Part shown: positions 8,015 through 16,868 of the stretch, in pieces
Numbering within the stretch: position 1 is the first letter of the stretch
How the letters are laid out: each line of letters begins with the position of its first letter
NCBI RefSeq assembly: GCF_902491285.1
Contig: NZ_CABUHK010000003.1
Coordinates: 80,152-144,151 of the forward strand
Reading direction: 5' to 3'
DNA from: an uncultured Bacteroides sp.
GTDB taxonomy: Bacteria > Bacteroidota > Bacteroidia > Bacteroidales > Bacteroidaceae
Length of the DNA stretch: 64,000 nucleotides
Notes under the pieces: model-generated
Databases searched by the model: none
Seen by the model: the letters and a program-made list of their open reading frames with translations, nothing else
What the model was told of the DNA's origin: nothing
Program-made: the position numbers and the translations under genes

Positions 8015-9054
8015 TTATACTTAATAGTATATGCTTTTTCCTCTCTTCTTAACGGATAATCTCCACGCAAAGTCTCAAACAGTTCCGGGTGGGCTTTCAA
8101 TCGCTTGCTGTCTTCGACGGGATTATATATTTGAAGGATGGCATCTTCGTGGCTTTTTGCGTAGATGACAGGGCTAGCTGGTGTTGGTGCATTGATTTCA
8201 TAATCTCCATCTATTTGGAAGAATTTGCATATGGCGTCTAGTGACATACGTGTTGCATTTGCTTTCCCGTCAGCGGAGTAGCCGGCAATGTGTGGGGTGC
8301 CGATAATGACTTTCTCCAGCAGTTCGCGATTAATTTCCGGTTCGTGTTCCCAGACATCGATAATGGCATCCGAAATAACCTGACTGTGCAGAGCGTTCAG
8401 AAGGGACTCTGTCTCAATAACTTCTCCACGGGACGTATTAATGATGAGAGGTTTTCGTTTTAGTGAACGAAAAAAGTTTTCGTCTGCCAAATGGAATGTT
8501 TTATATTCCCCTTCCTTATATAAAGGTACGTGAAAGGTAATGATGTCACATTCTTCCGCAATCTTATTTAAAGAGGTGAAAGATTCGCTTCCTTCTTTCT
8601 CTTCCCGTGGTAAGTCGTTCTGCAAAACGCGCATACCAAAGTCTTGTGCGATTTTTGCCACCTTGCTTCCTACATTGCCTACCCCTATGATTCCTATAGT
8701 CAACTCATCTAACTTTTTATTCCTGATAGACTTCCATACAAGAAGCGATGATTGTATATATTGAGCAACAGAAGCCGAATTACATCCCGGTGCATTCGTC
8801 CATTTTATGTCTGCCCGCTTGCAATAGTCCGTATCGATATGGTCGAAACCTATGGTTGCTGTGGCTATAAACTTTACCCGGCTACCCTCTAGTAATTCCC
8901 GGTTGCAATGCGTGCGGGTGCGGACAATCAGCGCATCTGCGTTCCGTACTAGTTCTGGTGTGAAATCCTTTCCCGGCGCATAAATTACCTCATCGGCTAT
9001 TCCCTGAACCGCTTCTTTTATATAAGGAATCTTGTTATCTATAATAATTTTCAT
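8008..9054 (-). CDS. pdxB: Erythronate-4-phosphate dehydrogenase
   Basis: Oxidises 4-phosphoerythronate in the DXP-independent pyridoxal 5'-phosphate pathway. It is a D-2-hydroxyacid dehydrogenase: NAD loop GIIGVGNVGSKVA, catalytic Arg in NTSRGE, Glu in DVWEHEP and His in GTPHIAGYS, with the PdxB-type C-terminal extension. I place the start at ATG 9054 (348 aa). An in-frame ATG at 9078 overlaps the TACCTTTG promoter box on that strand and would add eight residues before the first strand MKIIID. Confidence 0.93.
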   Translation of the reverse strand: MKIIIDNKIPYIKEAVQGIADEVIYAPGKDFTPELVRNADALIVRTRTHCNRELLEGSRVKFIATATIGFDHIDTDYCKRADIKWTNAPGCNSASVAQYIQSSLLVWKSIRNKKLDELTIGIIGVGNVGSKVAKIAQDFGMRVLQNDLPREEKEGSESFTSLNKIAEECDIITFHVPLYKEGEYKTFHLADENFFRSLKRKPLIINTSRGEVIETESLLNALHSQVISDAIIDVWEHEPEINRELLEKVIIGTPHIAGYSADGKANATRMSLDAICKFFQIDGDYEINAPTPASPVIYAKSHEDAILQIYNPVEDSKRLKAHPELFETLRGDYPLRREEKAYTIKYKE

Positions 9055-9077
9055 ATACAATTCATCTTTAATATCCA

Positions 9078-9139
9078 CAAAGGTAGCAAATAAAAAAGTA
9101 AGAAACGGTTGCTTGTCTGAAAAATATTACATAGATTTG
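9078..9139. promoter_or_regulatory. Divergent promoters: pdxB (minus) and the glycan cluster (plus)
   Basis: Minus strand: TACCTTTG at 9085-9078. Plus strand: GTTG (9108-9111), 20 bp, then TAGATTTG (9132-9139), a full -33/-7 match that should start RNA near 9146, about 26 bases before the first gene of the glycan cluster. Confidence 0.65.
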
Positions 9140-9171
9140 CCCTATTATATATCTATAAGCTAGTTAAGATT

Positions 9172-9777
9172 ATGACATTTAGTAACCTTTGCAACGAGAT
9201 TTTTTGGAAATCGACTAATGATTACCATGTAACGGATAGTGTGGATGCTCAGATGAACAATCCTTACGAGTTGAAGTCGATAGAGTATTATTTATACCTG
9301 AAGAATTGGATCGATGCCGTTCAATGGCATTTCGAAGATATTATCCGTGACCCTCAGATTGATCCTGTGGAAGCACTGGCTTTGAAGAGAAGAATTGATA
9401 AGTCCAATCAGGATCGTACAGACTTGGTTGAACTGATAGACAGCTATTTTTTGGATAAATATAAAACCGTCAAACCACTTTCTGATGCAACTATCAATAC
9501 GGAGAGTCCTGCATGGGCAATCGACCGCCTTTCTATTCTTGCGTTGAAAATTTACCACATGCAGCAGGAAGTGGAACGTATGGATACTACCGAGGAACAC
9601 CGTACGCAGTGTCAGGCCAAACTGAATATCCTGTTGGAGCAGCAGAAAGACCTGTCTTCCGCTATCGAGCAATTGCTGACCGACATCGAATCCGGAAGAA
9701 AGTACATGAAAGTATATAAACAGATGAAAATGTATAACGACCCGGCTTTGAATCCGGTGCTTTATGCAAAAAAATAA
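9172..9777 (+). CDS. DUF4254 family protein
   Basis: 201 aa, mostly helical, with no signal peptide or membrane segment, so likely cytosolic. I recognise it as the DUF4254 family that sits next to heptosyltransferases in Bacteroides LOS loci; its biochemical role is unknown to me. It begins the transcription unit that continues into a GT9 gene (3-bp gap), a GT2 and a GT4, which suggests a role in making or regulating the inner glycan. Confidence 0.8.
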   Translation: MTFSNLCNEIFWKSTNDYHVTDSVDAQMNNPYELKSIEYYLYLKNWIDAVQWHFEDIIRDPQIDPVEALALKRRIDKSNQDRTDLVELIDSYFLDKYKTVKPLSDATINTESPAWAIDRLSILALKIYHMQQEVERMDTTEEHRTQCQAKLNILLEQQKDLSSAIEQLLTDIESGRKYMKVYKQMKMYNDPALNPVLYAKK

Positions 9778-9780
9778 CAA

Positions 9781-10812
9781 ATGGCGCGTATTCTCATTAT
9801 CCGATTTTCAGCCCTTGGCGATGTAGCTATGACGATACCTGTGATACATTCGCTTGCTGTGCAATATCCGCAGCATGAAATCACAGTGTTGAGCCGTGCT
9901 GTGTGGCAGCCGCTTTTTCAAGGTTTGCCTGAGAATGTGAATTTTATCGGAGCTGATTTGACAGGCAAGCATAAAGGGTTGTGGGGATTGAATGGCCTTT
10001 ATTCGGAACTGAAAAAGATACGTTTCGATTACGTAGCTGACTTTCATCATGTGCTCCGGTCAAAATATTTGTGTCTGCGGTTCCGCCTTGCCAATATACC
10101 GGTAGCTTCCATTTGCAAAGGGAGAGCCGGTAAAAAGAAACTGGTTCGCCGTCGTCATAAAGTGATGGAGAATCAGAAAAGTTCTTTCCGTCGCTATGCT
10201 GATGTACTGGAAAAACTCGGTCTCTCGGTTTTGTTGAACTTCTCTTCTATTTATGGAGAGGGGAAAGGAAATTTTGCGGAAATAGAACCTGTTACCGGCC
10301 CGAAAGAAAATCAGAAATGGATTGGTATCGCTCCTTTTGCTAAACATATCGGTAAAATTTATCCGTTGGAATTGCAAGAACGGGTCGTTGCCCATTTTGC
10401 CGCTAATCCAGGGGTGAAGGTGTTTTTGTTTGGCGGTGGAAAAAAAGAGCAGGAAGTCTTTGATTCTTGGATTGCCAAATATCCTACTGTCGTTTCCATG
10501 ATAGGTAAGCTGAATATGCGTACGGAATTGAATCTGATGAGTCATTTGGATGTGATGCTTTCGATGGATTCTGCCAATATGCATTTGGCATCTTTGGTTA
10601 ATATTCCTGTGGTTTCCGTTTGGGGGGCAACTCATCCTTATGCTGGATTTATGGGTTGGAAGCAATTGCCGGTCAATACTGTGCAACTCGATTTGTTATG
10701 TCGTCCCTGTTCGGTGTATGGACAGAAACCTTGCTGGCGAGGAGATTATGCTTGCTTGAGGGAGATAAAGCCTGAACAGGTGATTGCGAAGATTGAAGGG
10801 ATAATTGGTTGA
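9781..10812 (+). CDS. Glycosyltransferase family 9 (ADP-heptose:LPS heptosyltransferase type)
   Basis: 343 aa, two Rossmann domains (GT-B). It begins with the family start RILIIRFSALGDVAMTIPVI and has the C-terminal donor-site pattern SMDSANMHLASLVNIPVVSVWGATHP (residues about 261-286). GT9 enzymes add L-glycero-D-manno-heptose or related sugars to the LPS inner core at the inner membrane. Three bases separate it from the DUF4254 gene. The exact donor is not readable from sequence. Confidence 0.85.
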   Translation: MARILIIRFSALGDVAMTIPVIHSLAVQYPQHEITVLSRAVWQPLFQGLPENVNFIGADLTGKHKGLWGLNGLYSELKKIRFDYVADFHHVLRSKYLCLRFRLANIPVASICKGRAGKKKLVRRRHKVMENQKSSFRRYADVLEKLGLSVLLNFSSIYGEGKGNFAEIEPVTGPKENQKWIGIAPFAKHIGKIYPLELQERVVAHFAANPGVKVFLFGGGKKEQEVFDSWIAKYPTVVSMIGKLNMRTELNLMSHLDVMLSMDSANMHLASLVNIPVVSVWGATHPYAGFMGWKQLPVNTVQLDLLCRPCSVYGQKPCWRGDYACLREIKPEQVIAKIEGIIG

Positions 10813-10830
10813 TAATAAAAAAGAATTAAA

Positions 10831-11742
10831 ATGCAGAAGGATTTGTTAGAAGATGAATGTAAATTTTCGATTCTCATTCCCACATGGAATAATTTAGATT
10901 ATCTCAAATTATGTATTGAGAGTATAAATAAAAATTCGGTATATAAACATCAGATTCTAATTCATGTAAATGAAGGTAGGGATGGTACGCTTGCGTGGAT
11001 ACGGCAGAATGAATATGAACATACTTATAGTGAGAATAATATCGGGGTTTGTTGGGCATTAAATGGACTACGTCCTTTGGTAAAGACCAATTATATTTTG
11101 TATATGAATGATGATATGTATGTATGTCCGGGCTGGGATGCTGCTTTGTGGAACGAAATTCAGGTCTTGCCGGATAATAAATTTTTCTTTTCATCTACTT
11201 TAATTCAGCCTCGTCCTTTTTTTTGTAAAAGTGTGATAGCGCCTGCTAATTTTGGAGAAAGTGTGGAGACATTTAATGAAGAAGAGCTATTGAGTAAGTT
11301 TCAGTTACTGCCTCATTTAGACTGGCTGGGAGCTACTTGGCCGCCTAATGTTGTGCATCGGGATATTTGGGATTTGGTCGGTGGGTATAGTGTTGAGTTT
11401 TCACCGGGAATGTATAGTGATCCGGATTTCTCTGCGAAACTTTGGATGGCGGGTGTGCGTTTGTTTAAGGGAGTATCTGCAAGTCGGGTGTATCATTTTG
11501 AAGCCCGTTCAACAGGTCGGGTTAGAAAGAATGATGGTAGCATGCAGTTCTTGTTAAAATGGGGAATTACTTCGGCTTCTTTTATGCGGAATATTCTTAA
11601 GCGAGGTGAACGTTTTGATGAAAATGCCATAGAAAAGATAGATAGTCTGACTTTAAATAAAGATATAGTTCGTAGCCGGTTAAAAAGAGTCTTATGCTTA
11701 TTTAAGAAAAGTCCGCATTCAAAAAAAATATGGGAAAAATAA
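10831..11742 (+). CDS. Glycosyltransferase family 2
   Basis: 303 aa. The N-terminal GT-A domain opens with SILIPTWNNLDYLKLCIESI; the metal/nucleotide-sugar site is LYMNDDMYV near residue 91. The later GGYSVEFSPGMYSDPDFSAKLW region matches the acceptor/catalytic Asp of GT2 enzymes. No membrane segments. Third gene of the rightward unit beginning at 9172, 18 bp after the heptosyltransferase. Likely adds one sugar to the core; donor unknown. Confidence 0.8.
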   Translation: MQKDLLEDECKFSILIPTWNNLDYLKLCIESINKNSVYKHQILIHVNEGRDGTLAWIRQNEYEHTYSENNIGVCWALNGLRPLVKTNYILYMNDDMYVCPGWDAALWNEIQVLPDNKFFFSSTLIQPRPFFCKSVIAPANFGESVETFNEEELLSKFQLLPHLDWLGATWPPNVVHRDIWDLVGGYSVEFSPGMYSDPDFSAKLWMAGVRLFKGVSASRVYHFEARSTGRVRKNDGSMQFLLKWGITSASFMRNILKRGERFDENAIEKIDSLTLNKDIVRSRLKRVLCLFKKSPHSKKIWEK

Positions 11743-11754
11743 ATTAGGATAATT

Positions 11755-12726
11755 ATGCATTTAGGAGTAATTTTGCCTCATACGAAACTTTATGGTGGAG
11801 TGAAGCGCTTTTTGGAATTAGGGAATATTTTTATAGAGTTGGGCCATACTTTCACTGTTTATACAGTAGAAGGAAAATCTCCGTCTTGGTATGATTTTAA
11901 AGGAGAAACAAAGAACTTTGCAGCTCTGCAGAAAGATGATATTGATGCATTGTTTACAACGGAGGTAAAATTTCTGGAACAGTTGACTACTGCTAATACC
12001 AAAAGGAAGATTTTTTATCACGTCAGGATGACGGAAAAACTTCGGAATGCTTTAAAATATTCAGATATTGAGGTTTTTGCGTGCTCTACTAATATCTACT
12101 TATATGATAAGAAGAAATATGGTATTGAAGCCTTCAAGGCGTTGGGTGGGGTAAATGTTTCAAATTATCAGGAAAAAACAGACTATTCTGTTGAGGGGCG
12201 TCCTTTTTGTGTTATGGCTTATGGACGCTTGGCGGAGAGGGTTAAAGGTACAAAGTATGTTGTTAAAGCATGCGAGAAGTTATATAAAAAAGGATATGAT
12301 ATAAAATTACTTTTGTTTGATACGGCTATAAGTGAGAAAGCTCAGAAACTGATAGATAACTTTTCTACTTCTGTTCCTTTTGAATTTGTTCAGAATCATC
12401 CTTTTGATAAAAATTCGGAACTGTTTAATCGGGCAGACGTTTTTGTGGCTGCGGAGGGGCATGCCGGATGGTCAAATACTGTGGCAGAGGCAATGGCGTG
12501 CGCTCTTCCTGTTATTGCGACAACAGCAGGCACACGTGATTTGCTGATAGACGGCGTTACCGGTCTTCATACATGGAGATATGCTTTTATGATACGCCGT
12601 CGGTTAAAAACTTTAATAGAGAATGAAAGGTTGAGAGAGCAATTGGGGAAAGCTGCACGTAAAAATGTAGAGAACTTTGATTGGTATGTATTGGCCCGAA
12701 GTATAGAAAAGTACCTTATGAAGTAA
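11755..12726 (+). CDS. Glycosyltransferase family 4
   Basis: 323 aa GT-B enzyme. It starts with the acceptor-side loop GVILPHTKLYGGVKRFLELG and carries the GT4 donor site (E-x7-E type) in VAAEGHAGWSNTVAEAMACALPVIAT. Last gene of the unit beginning at 9172. Its last 11 bases overlap the end of the oppositely oriented kinase gene, so no separate terminator fits between them. Sugar specificity unknown. Confidence 0.8.
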   Translation: MHLGVILPHTKLYGGVKRFLELGNIFIELGHTFTVYTVEGKSPSWYDFKGETKNFAALQKDDIDALFTTEVKFLEQLTTANTKRKIFYHVRMTEKLRNALKYSDIEVFACSTNIYLYDKKKYGIEAFKALGGVNVSNYQEKTDYSVEGRPFCVMAYGRLAERVKGTKYVVKACEKLYKKGYDIKLLLFDTAISEKAQKLIDNFSTSVPFEFVQNHPFDKNSELFNRADVFVAAEGHAGWSNTVAEAMACALPVIATTAGTRDLLIDGVTGLHTWRYAFMIRRRLKTLIENERLREQLGKAARKNVENFDWYVLARSIEKYLMK

Positions 12727-13486
12727 AGAGGCGCTTGATTTTTCTTCGAGTGTTCCGAATGAAGCTTTTTCTTTCGGTTATTTTATTGTGTCTGTCTGTT
12801 AACTGAATTAGTTTCTTTGTTGTTGTTTCTGTATTGCAGTGAGTTAAAAGGGCATATTCTCTTCCCATTATGGTGAGCATATTGTGGGAGGCCTCTAATT
12901 TGGAAAGATTTCTCAATCCTTCCTTTGTGGTTACATTAGTAAATTTAGTACGGTTTAAATCTACCAAATAAAAGCTAAAGGTCCCATTTGTATTCTTCTT
13001 TATCAAAGTGTTTCCTGCCGAATGATCAATGAAATAAACCCCTTTCTGGTGAAAGGCATAGGTAAATCTGACGAACTCTTGAAGAGCGGTTTCCTGTTCC
13101 TGCCGAGGTAAATTACTTATACCTCTGAATGTAAAGTCGTAATCCAGTTGGCGGCAGATATAGTAACTTTTTGTTAGTCCAAGTTTGTCTTTATATAATA
13201 TAAAGGCTATTGGTTCAGGAGTATTAATGCCTAACTTGTTGAAGCGGGTTGCATAAATGAAAGAACGTTCGGCTTTCGATTTCCGAAAATAAGCATAAGC
13301 TATTTTATTGATGAAGTGTGGTAGTTTAAATGCTTTGACGCACATGGGTACTTCTCCGCATTTAATTACTTTTAGTGTATTTCTTCCTGAATATATAACT
13401 TCTCCTTCTTTCTCGAAACGTTCGGGTAGAGATAGAATACATTCTTTTAAATGTGCATATTGGGGATTAATCTGATAGTCAATCAT
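12716..13486 (-). CDS. LPS kinase-like protein (Kdo/WaaP family)
   Basis: 256 aa with a small protein-kinase fold: Lys51 in MCVKAF, catalytic Asp154 and Asn159 in FIDHSAGN (equivalent to the HxD-x4-N loop), and metal Asp176 in YLVDLNR. This pattern fits KdkA/WaaP enzymes that phosphorylate Kdo or heptose in the LPS inner core at the membrane surface. Bacteroides LOS is known to carry phosphate near Kdo, which fits. It lies 9 bp after the nucleotide-sugar dehydrogenase and ends the leftward unit from 15770. Confidence 0.75.
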   Translation of the reverse strand: MIDYQINPQYAHLKECILSLPERFEKEGEVIYSGRNTLKVIKCGEVPMCVKAFKLPHFINKIAYAYFRKSKAERSFIYATRFNKLGINTPEPIAFILYKDKLGLTKSYYICRQLDYDFTFRGISNLPRQEQETALQEFVRFTYAFHQKGVYFIDHSAGNTLIKKNTNGTFSFYLVDLNRTKFTNVTTKEGLRNLSKLEASHNMLTIMGREYALLTHCNTETTTKKLIQLTDRHNKITERKSFIRNTRRKIKRLFTS

Positions 13487-13495
13487 AAAAAAAGA

Positions 13496-14785
13496 TTATA
13501 AACGTCCGTCAACCATATTGCTTTTAAGTAGGCCTTTTACATCATAAATAATCCCATCCTGTTTTATCATATTTTTGATGTCAAGTTTCAGAAATTCATT
13601 GTGAGCTACTGCAAGGACTATTGCATCAAACTTATCTTTGGGAAGCTCATTGGCTATTTCTAAGTTATATTCTCTTTTTACTTCTTCAGGTTTAGCCCAA
13701 TAGTCATAGATTGTGATATTGGTATTGTAGTCTTTTAATGCTTTTATAATATCAAAGACTTTTGTATTGCGTACATCTGGGCAGTTCTCTTTAAATGTAA
13801 ACCCTAAAACTAATATGTGTGAGCCTTTCACATAGTTTCCTTTCTTGATTAAGCATTTTACGACCTGGTTGGCAATATATTCACCCATACTGTCATTTAT
13901 TCTTCTTCCGGCGAGTATGACCTCGGGATGATAGCCGTAGTCTTGGGCCTTTTGGGCTAAATAATAAGGGTCTACTCCAATGCAATGCCCACCGACTAAC
14001 CCGGGTTTAAAGGGTAGAAAGTTCCATTTTGTGGCAGCGGCATCCAGTACCTCTTGTGTGTCTATTCCCATCAAGTTAAAGATCTTGGATAGTTCGTTGA
14101 CGAATGCTATATTGATGTCTCTTTGAGAATTCTCGATGACTTTGGCGGCTTCTGCAACCTTTATACAGGAAGCTAGATGTGTACCTGCCGTAATTACAGA
14201 ACTATAAAGATGGTCTATTTTTTTCCCGATTTCAGGTGTTGAACCGGAAGTCACTTTTTTGATTTTCTCGACAGTGTGCTGCTTGTCTCCTGGGTTAATG
14301 CGCTCAGGAGAATAACCGGCAAAGAAATCGATATTGAATTTCAGACCGGATATTCTTTCGATAACAGGAATACATTCTTCTTCGGTAACTCCTGGATATA
14401 CTGTTGATTCATAAATGACAGTGTCTCCTTTGTTGATAACTTTGGCTACAGTTTCACTGGCTTTGTATAGCGGGGTTAAATCCGGATTGTGATGTTTGTC
14501 GACCGGGGTTGGTACGCATATTATATAATAATTACAACTTCTCAGGTCTTCCAGGCTGTAAGAGCAATATAAACCGGTTTCTTCTTTGTCGGGTGTATTT
14601 TTTCTTAAGACAGAACGTAATGTCTCATCATCCACTTCTAAAGTGGAGTCATGTCCGGTCATCAATTCTTCTACTCTGGTCTTTTTAGCATCAAAGCCTA
14701 TTACTGGATATTTTGTAGCGAACAAGCGTGCTAATGGTAAACCTACATACCCTAATCCGATAATACCTATTTTTATATTTCCCAT
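13496..14785 (-). CDS. UDP-N-acetylhexosamine 6-dehydrogenase (TviB/WbpA type)
   Basis: 429 aa, twice oxidises C6 of a UDP-sugar with NAD. The NAD loop is GIIGLGYVGLPLA (residues 7-19), the substrate region ESTVYPGVTEE is near 126, conserved Lys215 and Asn219 lie in AEAAKVIENSQRD, and the catalytic Cys268 is in GGHCIGVDPYYLA. The wording GYSPERINPGD favours the UDP-GlcNAc/GalNAc dehydrogenase branch over UDP-glucose dehydrogenase. The next gene upstream is a TviC-type epimerase, so the pair should make UDP-N-acetylgalactosaminuronic acid as in Vi antigen synthesis. Confidence 0.88.
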   Translation of the reverse strand: MGNIKIGIIGLGYVGLPLARLFATKYPVIGFDAKKTRVEELMTGHDSTLEVDDETLRSVLRKNTPDKEETGLYCSYSLEDLRSCNYYIICVPTPVDKHHNPDLTPLYKASETVAKVINKGDTVIYESTVYPGVTEEECIPVIERISGLKFNIDFFAGYSPERINPGDKQHTVEKIKKVTSGSTPEIGKKIDHLYSSVITAGTHLASCIKVAEAAKVIENSQRDINIAFVNELSKIFNLMGIDTQEVLDAAATKWNFLPFKPGLVGGHCIGVDPYYLAQKAQDYGYHPEVILAGRRINDSMGEYIANQVVKCLIKKGNYVKGSHILVLGFTFKENCPDVRNTKVFDIIKALKDYNTNITIYDYWAKPEEVKREYNLEIANELPKDKFDAIVLAVAHNEFLKLDIKNMIKQDGIIYDVKGLLKSNMVDGRL

Positions 14786-14792
14786 ACTGCTT

Positions 14793-15770
14793 TTACTTAA
14801 GATTTGTCCAATACCAGTCGATTGCTTCTTTTAATCCCTCTTTCATGCTGAATTTGGGTGAATAGTTCAATAACATTTTAGCTTTATCAATGCAGGCAAG
14901 GGAATGTGGAATGTCCCCCAATCTGTTTGGCCCATGTTTTATCTCAACAGAAGCAATTTTCGGGTCATAAACACTTAGAAAATCTTTTAGATAGCCAGTC
15001 AGTTGATTAAGGGTTGTACGCTCTCCAAATGCAGTGTTATATACAGTGTTAAGAGCATTAGGGTTCTTGGTTGATAATGCTAATACATTCATTTGGATGA
15101 CATTATCGATATAGGTAAAGTCTCTGGAGTATTCTCCGTTACCATTGATGACGGGAGATTCATATTGTATAAGCTTCCTTACGAAAAGAGGAATAACAGC
15201 AGCGTATGCCCCATTGGGGTCCTGGCGTCGTCCAAACACATTGAAGTAGCGAAGTCCGATGCATTCTATTCCATAAGTTTTGGAAAAAATATCGGCATAT
15301 AGCTCATTGACATATTTAGTTATAGCATAAGGAGATAAAGGTTTGCCTATTACTTCTTCTACTTTAGGCAATGACTGTGAATCTCCATAAGTAGAAGAAC
15401 TGGCGGCGTAAACAAAGCGCTTGACTTTTGCATCTCTGGCGGCAACCAACATATTTAAAAATCCACCTATATTGACTTCGTTTGTGGTAATCGGATCTTT
15501 TATTGAACGGGGAACAGAGCCTAATGCAGCCTCATGCAATACATAATCTACTCCTTCTGTCGCCTTTCTGCAGTCTTCAAGATTACGTATATCGCCTACT
15601 ATCAATTTAAAATTAGGATTGTTGAACTGGTGCTGTATGTTCTCTGGTTTTCCTGTTATGAAGTTATCTAAACATACAACACGATGCCCCTGATTCAGGA
15701 GATGATCACACAGATTGGAACCAATGAATCCTGCTCCTCCTGTTACTAAAATGGTTGAATCTTTTTCCAT
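14793..15770 (-). CDS. UDP-N-acetylglucosamine(-uronate) 4-epimerase (TviC/WbpP type)
   Basis: 325 aa extended SDR. The NAD loop GGAGFIGSN is at residues 11-19, the Ser in AASSSTYGD near 124-126, and catalytic Tyr148/Lys152 in SPYAITK. The substrate loop RYFNVFGRRQDPNGAYAAVIP matches the WbpP/TviC branch acting on N-acetylated UDP-sugars. First gene of the leftward unit epimerase-dehydrogenase-kinase (7-bp gap to the dehydrogenase). A TATCTTTG box at 15803-15796 lies upstream. Confidence 0.88.
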   Translation of the reverse strand: MEKDSTILVTGGAGFIGSNLCDHLLNQGHRVVCLDNFITGKPENIQHQFNNPNFKLIVGDIRNLEDCRKATEGVDYVLHEAALGSVPRSIKDPITTNEVNIGGFLNMLVAARDAKVKRFVYAASSSTYGDSQSLPKVEEVIGKPLSPYAITKYVNELYADIFSKTYGIECIGLRYFNVFGRRQDPNGAYAAVIPLFVRKLIQYESPVINGNGEYSRDFTYIDNVIQMNVLALSTKNPNALNTVYNTAFGERTTLNQLTGYLKDFLSVYDPKIASVEIKHGPNRLGDIPHSLACIDKAKMLLNYSPKFSMKEGLKEAIDWYWTNLK

Positions 15771-15795
15771 TACTTTTGAATATTGTAAGTCTGGG

Positions 15796-15854
15796 CAAAG
15801 ATAATACTTTTCTTGACTATTAATTGCTTCTTTTGAAAACTTTATATAGCTTTG
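15796..15854. promoter_or_regulatory. Divergent promoters: epimerase (minus) and deacetylase (plus)
   Basis: Minus strand TATCTTTG at 15803-15796. Plus strand ATTG (15823-15826), 20 bp, TAGCTTTG (15847-15854). The plus box covers the TTG codon at 15852 that could otherwise be read as a start of the deacetylase, so the ATG at 15876 is preferred. Confidence 0.65.
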
Positions 15855-15875
15855 TCTCTTCTAAAAAAAGTATTT

Positions 15876-16868
15876 ATGCGGCATGCCTTTTTAAAAAACT
15901 TAATGATTGGCTCTGGAGTGCTTGGATTATGGCGGACATTTAACAAGACTCCAAGAGTATTGTTTTATCATGGAGTTGATACAATTATAGATTCATCGGT
16001 TCAAACATTACATCTGCTGCCGGATGTTTTTGAGGCGGAAATGCAATATTTGCGAAAGCATTATGATGTAATTTCGATGGATGAATATTATGAAAGGTTT
16101 GTATCTGCGGGATTTAACGGTCAAGAGGTAGTTATTACTTTTGATGATGGGTATCGAAATAACCTGACTGTTGCTGCTCCGATTCTTTCTTCTTTGTCTT
16201 TGCCTTTTACTGTATTTGTGTCGGTGGAGCATTTGGAAAAGAGAAAGCGTTTTCCGACTTTCATAAACAGAGTTGTATTATTAGGTGCTCAGTTAACTCA
16301 CATTCAGGTTGATTGTCTTGATATCGACTGTGATTTGCCAACCGATACTGAACGGATGGCAATTATGAAAAGGATAAATAGGGCTTTAAAACATTCGGAT
16401 GTGGCAAAGGTTAATTTGATTTGCTCGCAGTTGGAAGCTAATCTTTCAAGCAATGTTTTGGATGAACTTTATGAAAAATATTCTTCTGACGCTCCGATGA
16501 ATTGGGATGAACTTGTGAAACTTAAACGGGATTATGACTGTATCATAGGTTCTCATTGCTTGGATCATTTTATATGTAATTCGTTCCAACAGGAAAGGGA
16601 GACTCGTCGGCAAATTTTTGAGAGCAGGCATATTCTCCAGCAAAGAATAGGAAGTGAATGCGCTTATCTGGCTTTTCCGAATGGGAATTTGAAGCAAGGT
16701 GACATCAGTGAGTCTGCCCGTGTAGCAGTAAAGGAAGCCGGGTACAAACTTGCTTTTACTACAATGAACGAGCGTTTGCAGAGAAATAGCGACCCTTTCC
16801 TTTTACCTCGTTGTGCTGCGCGTTTTGATTTGCCGGATTTTAAAGTGAAGCTAGCCCTTAAGCCTTAG
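15876..16868 (+). CDS. Polysaccharide deacetylase family protein (NodB domain)
   Basis: 330 aa metal-dependent deacetylase (CE4 fold). Motif 1 is ITFDDGY with Asp90/Asp91; motif 2 is SHCLDH with His227 and His231 (HxxxH). A long insertion lies between them. An N-terminal hydrophobic stretch (LMIGSGVLGLW) could be a weak membrane contact. Probably removes an acetyl group from an N-acetyl sugar of the glycan or its lipid-linked precursor. Its end overlaps the convergent GT4 gene by 11 bp, as also seen at 12716-12726. Confidence 0.8.
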   Translation: MRHAFLKNLMIGSGVLGLWRTFNKTPRVLFYHGVDTIIDSSVQTLHLLPDVFEAEMQYLRKHYDVISMDEYYERFVSAGFNGQEVVITFDDGYRNNLTVAAPILSSLSLPFTVFVSVEHLEKRKRFPTFINRVVLLGAQLTHIQVDCLDIDCDLPTDTERMAIMKRINRALKHSDVAKVNLICSQLEANLSSNVLDELYEKYSSDAPMNWDELVKLKRDYDCIIGSHCLDHFICNSFQQERETRRQIFESRHILQQRIGSECAYLAFPNGNLKQGDISESARVAVKEAGYKLAFTTMNERLQRNSDPFLLPRCAARFDLPDFKVKLALKP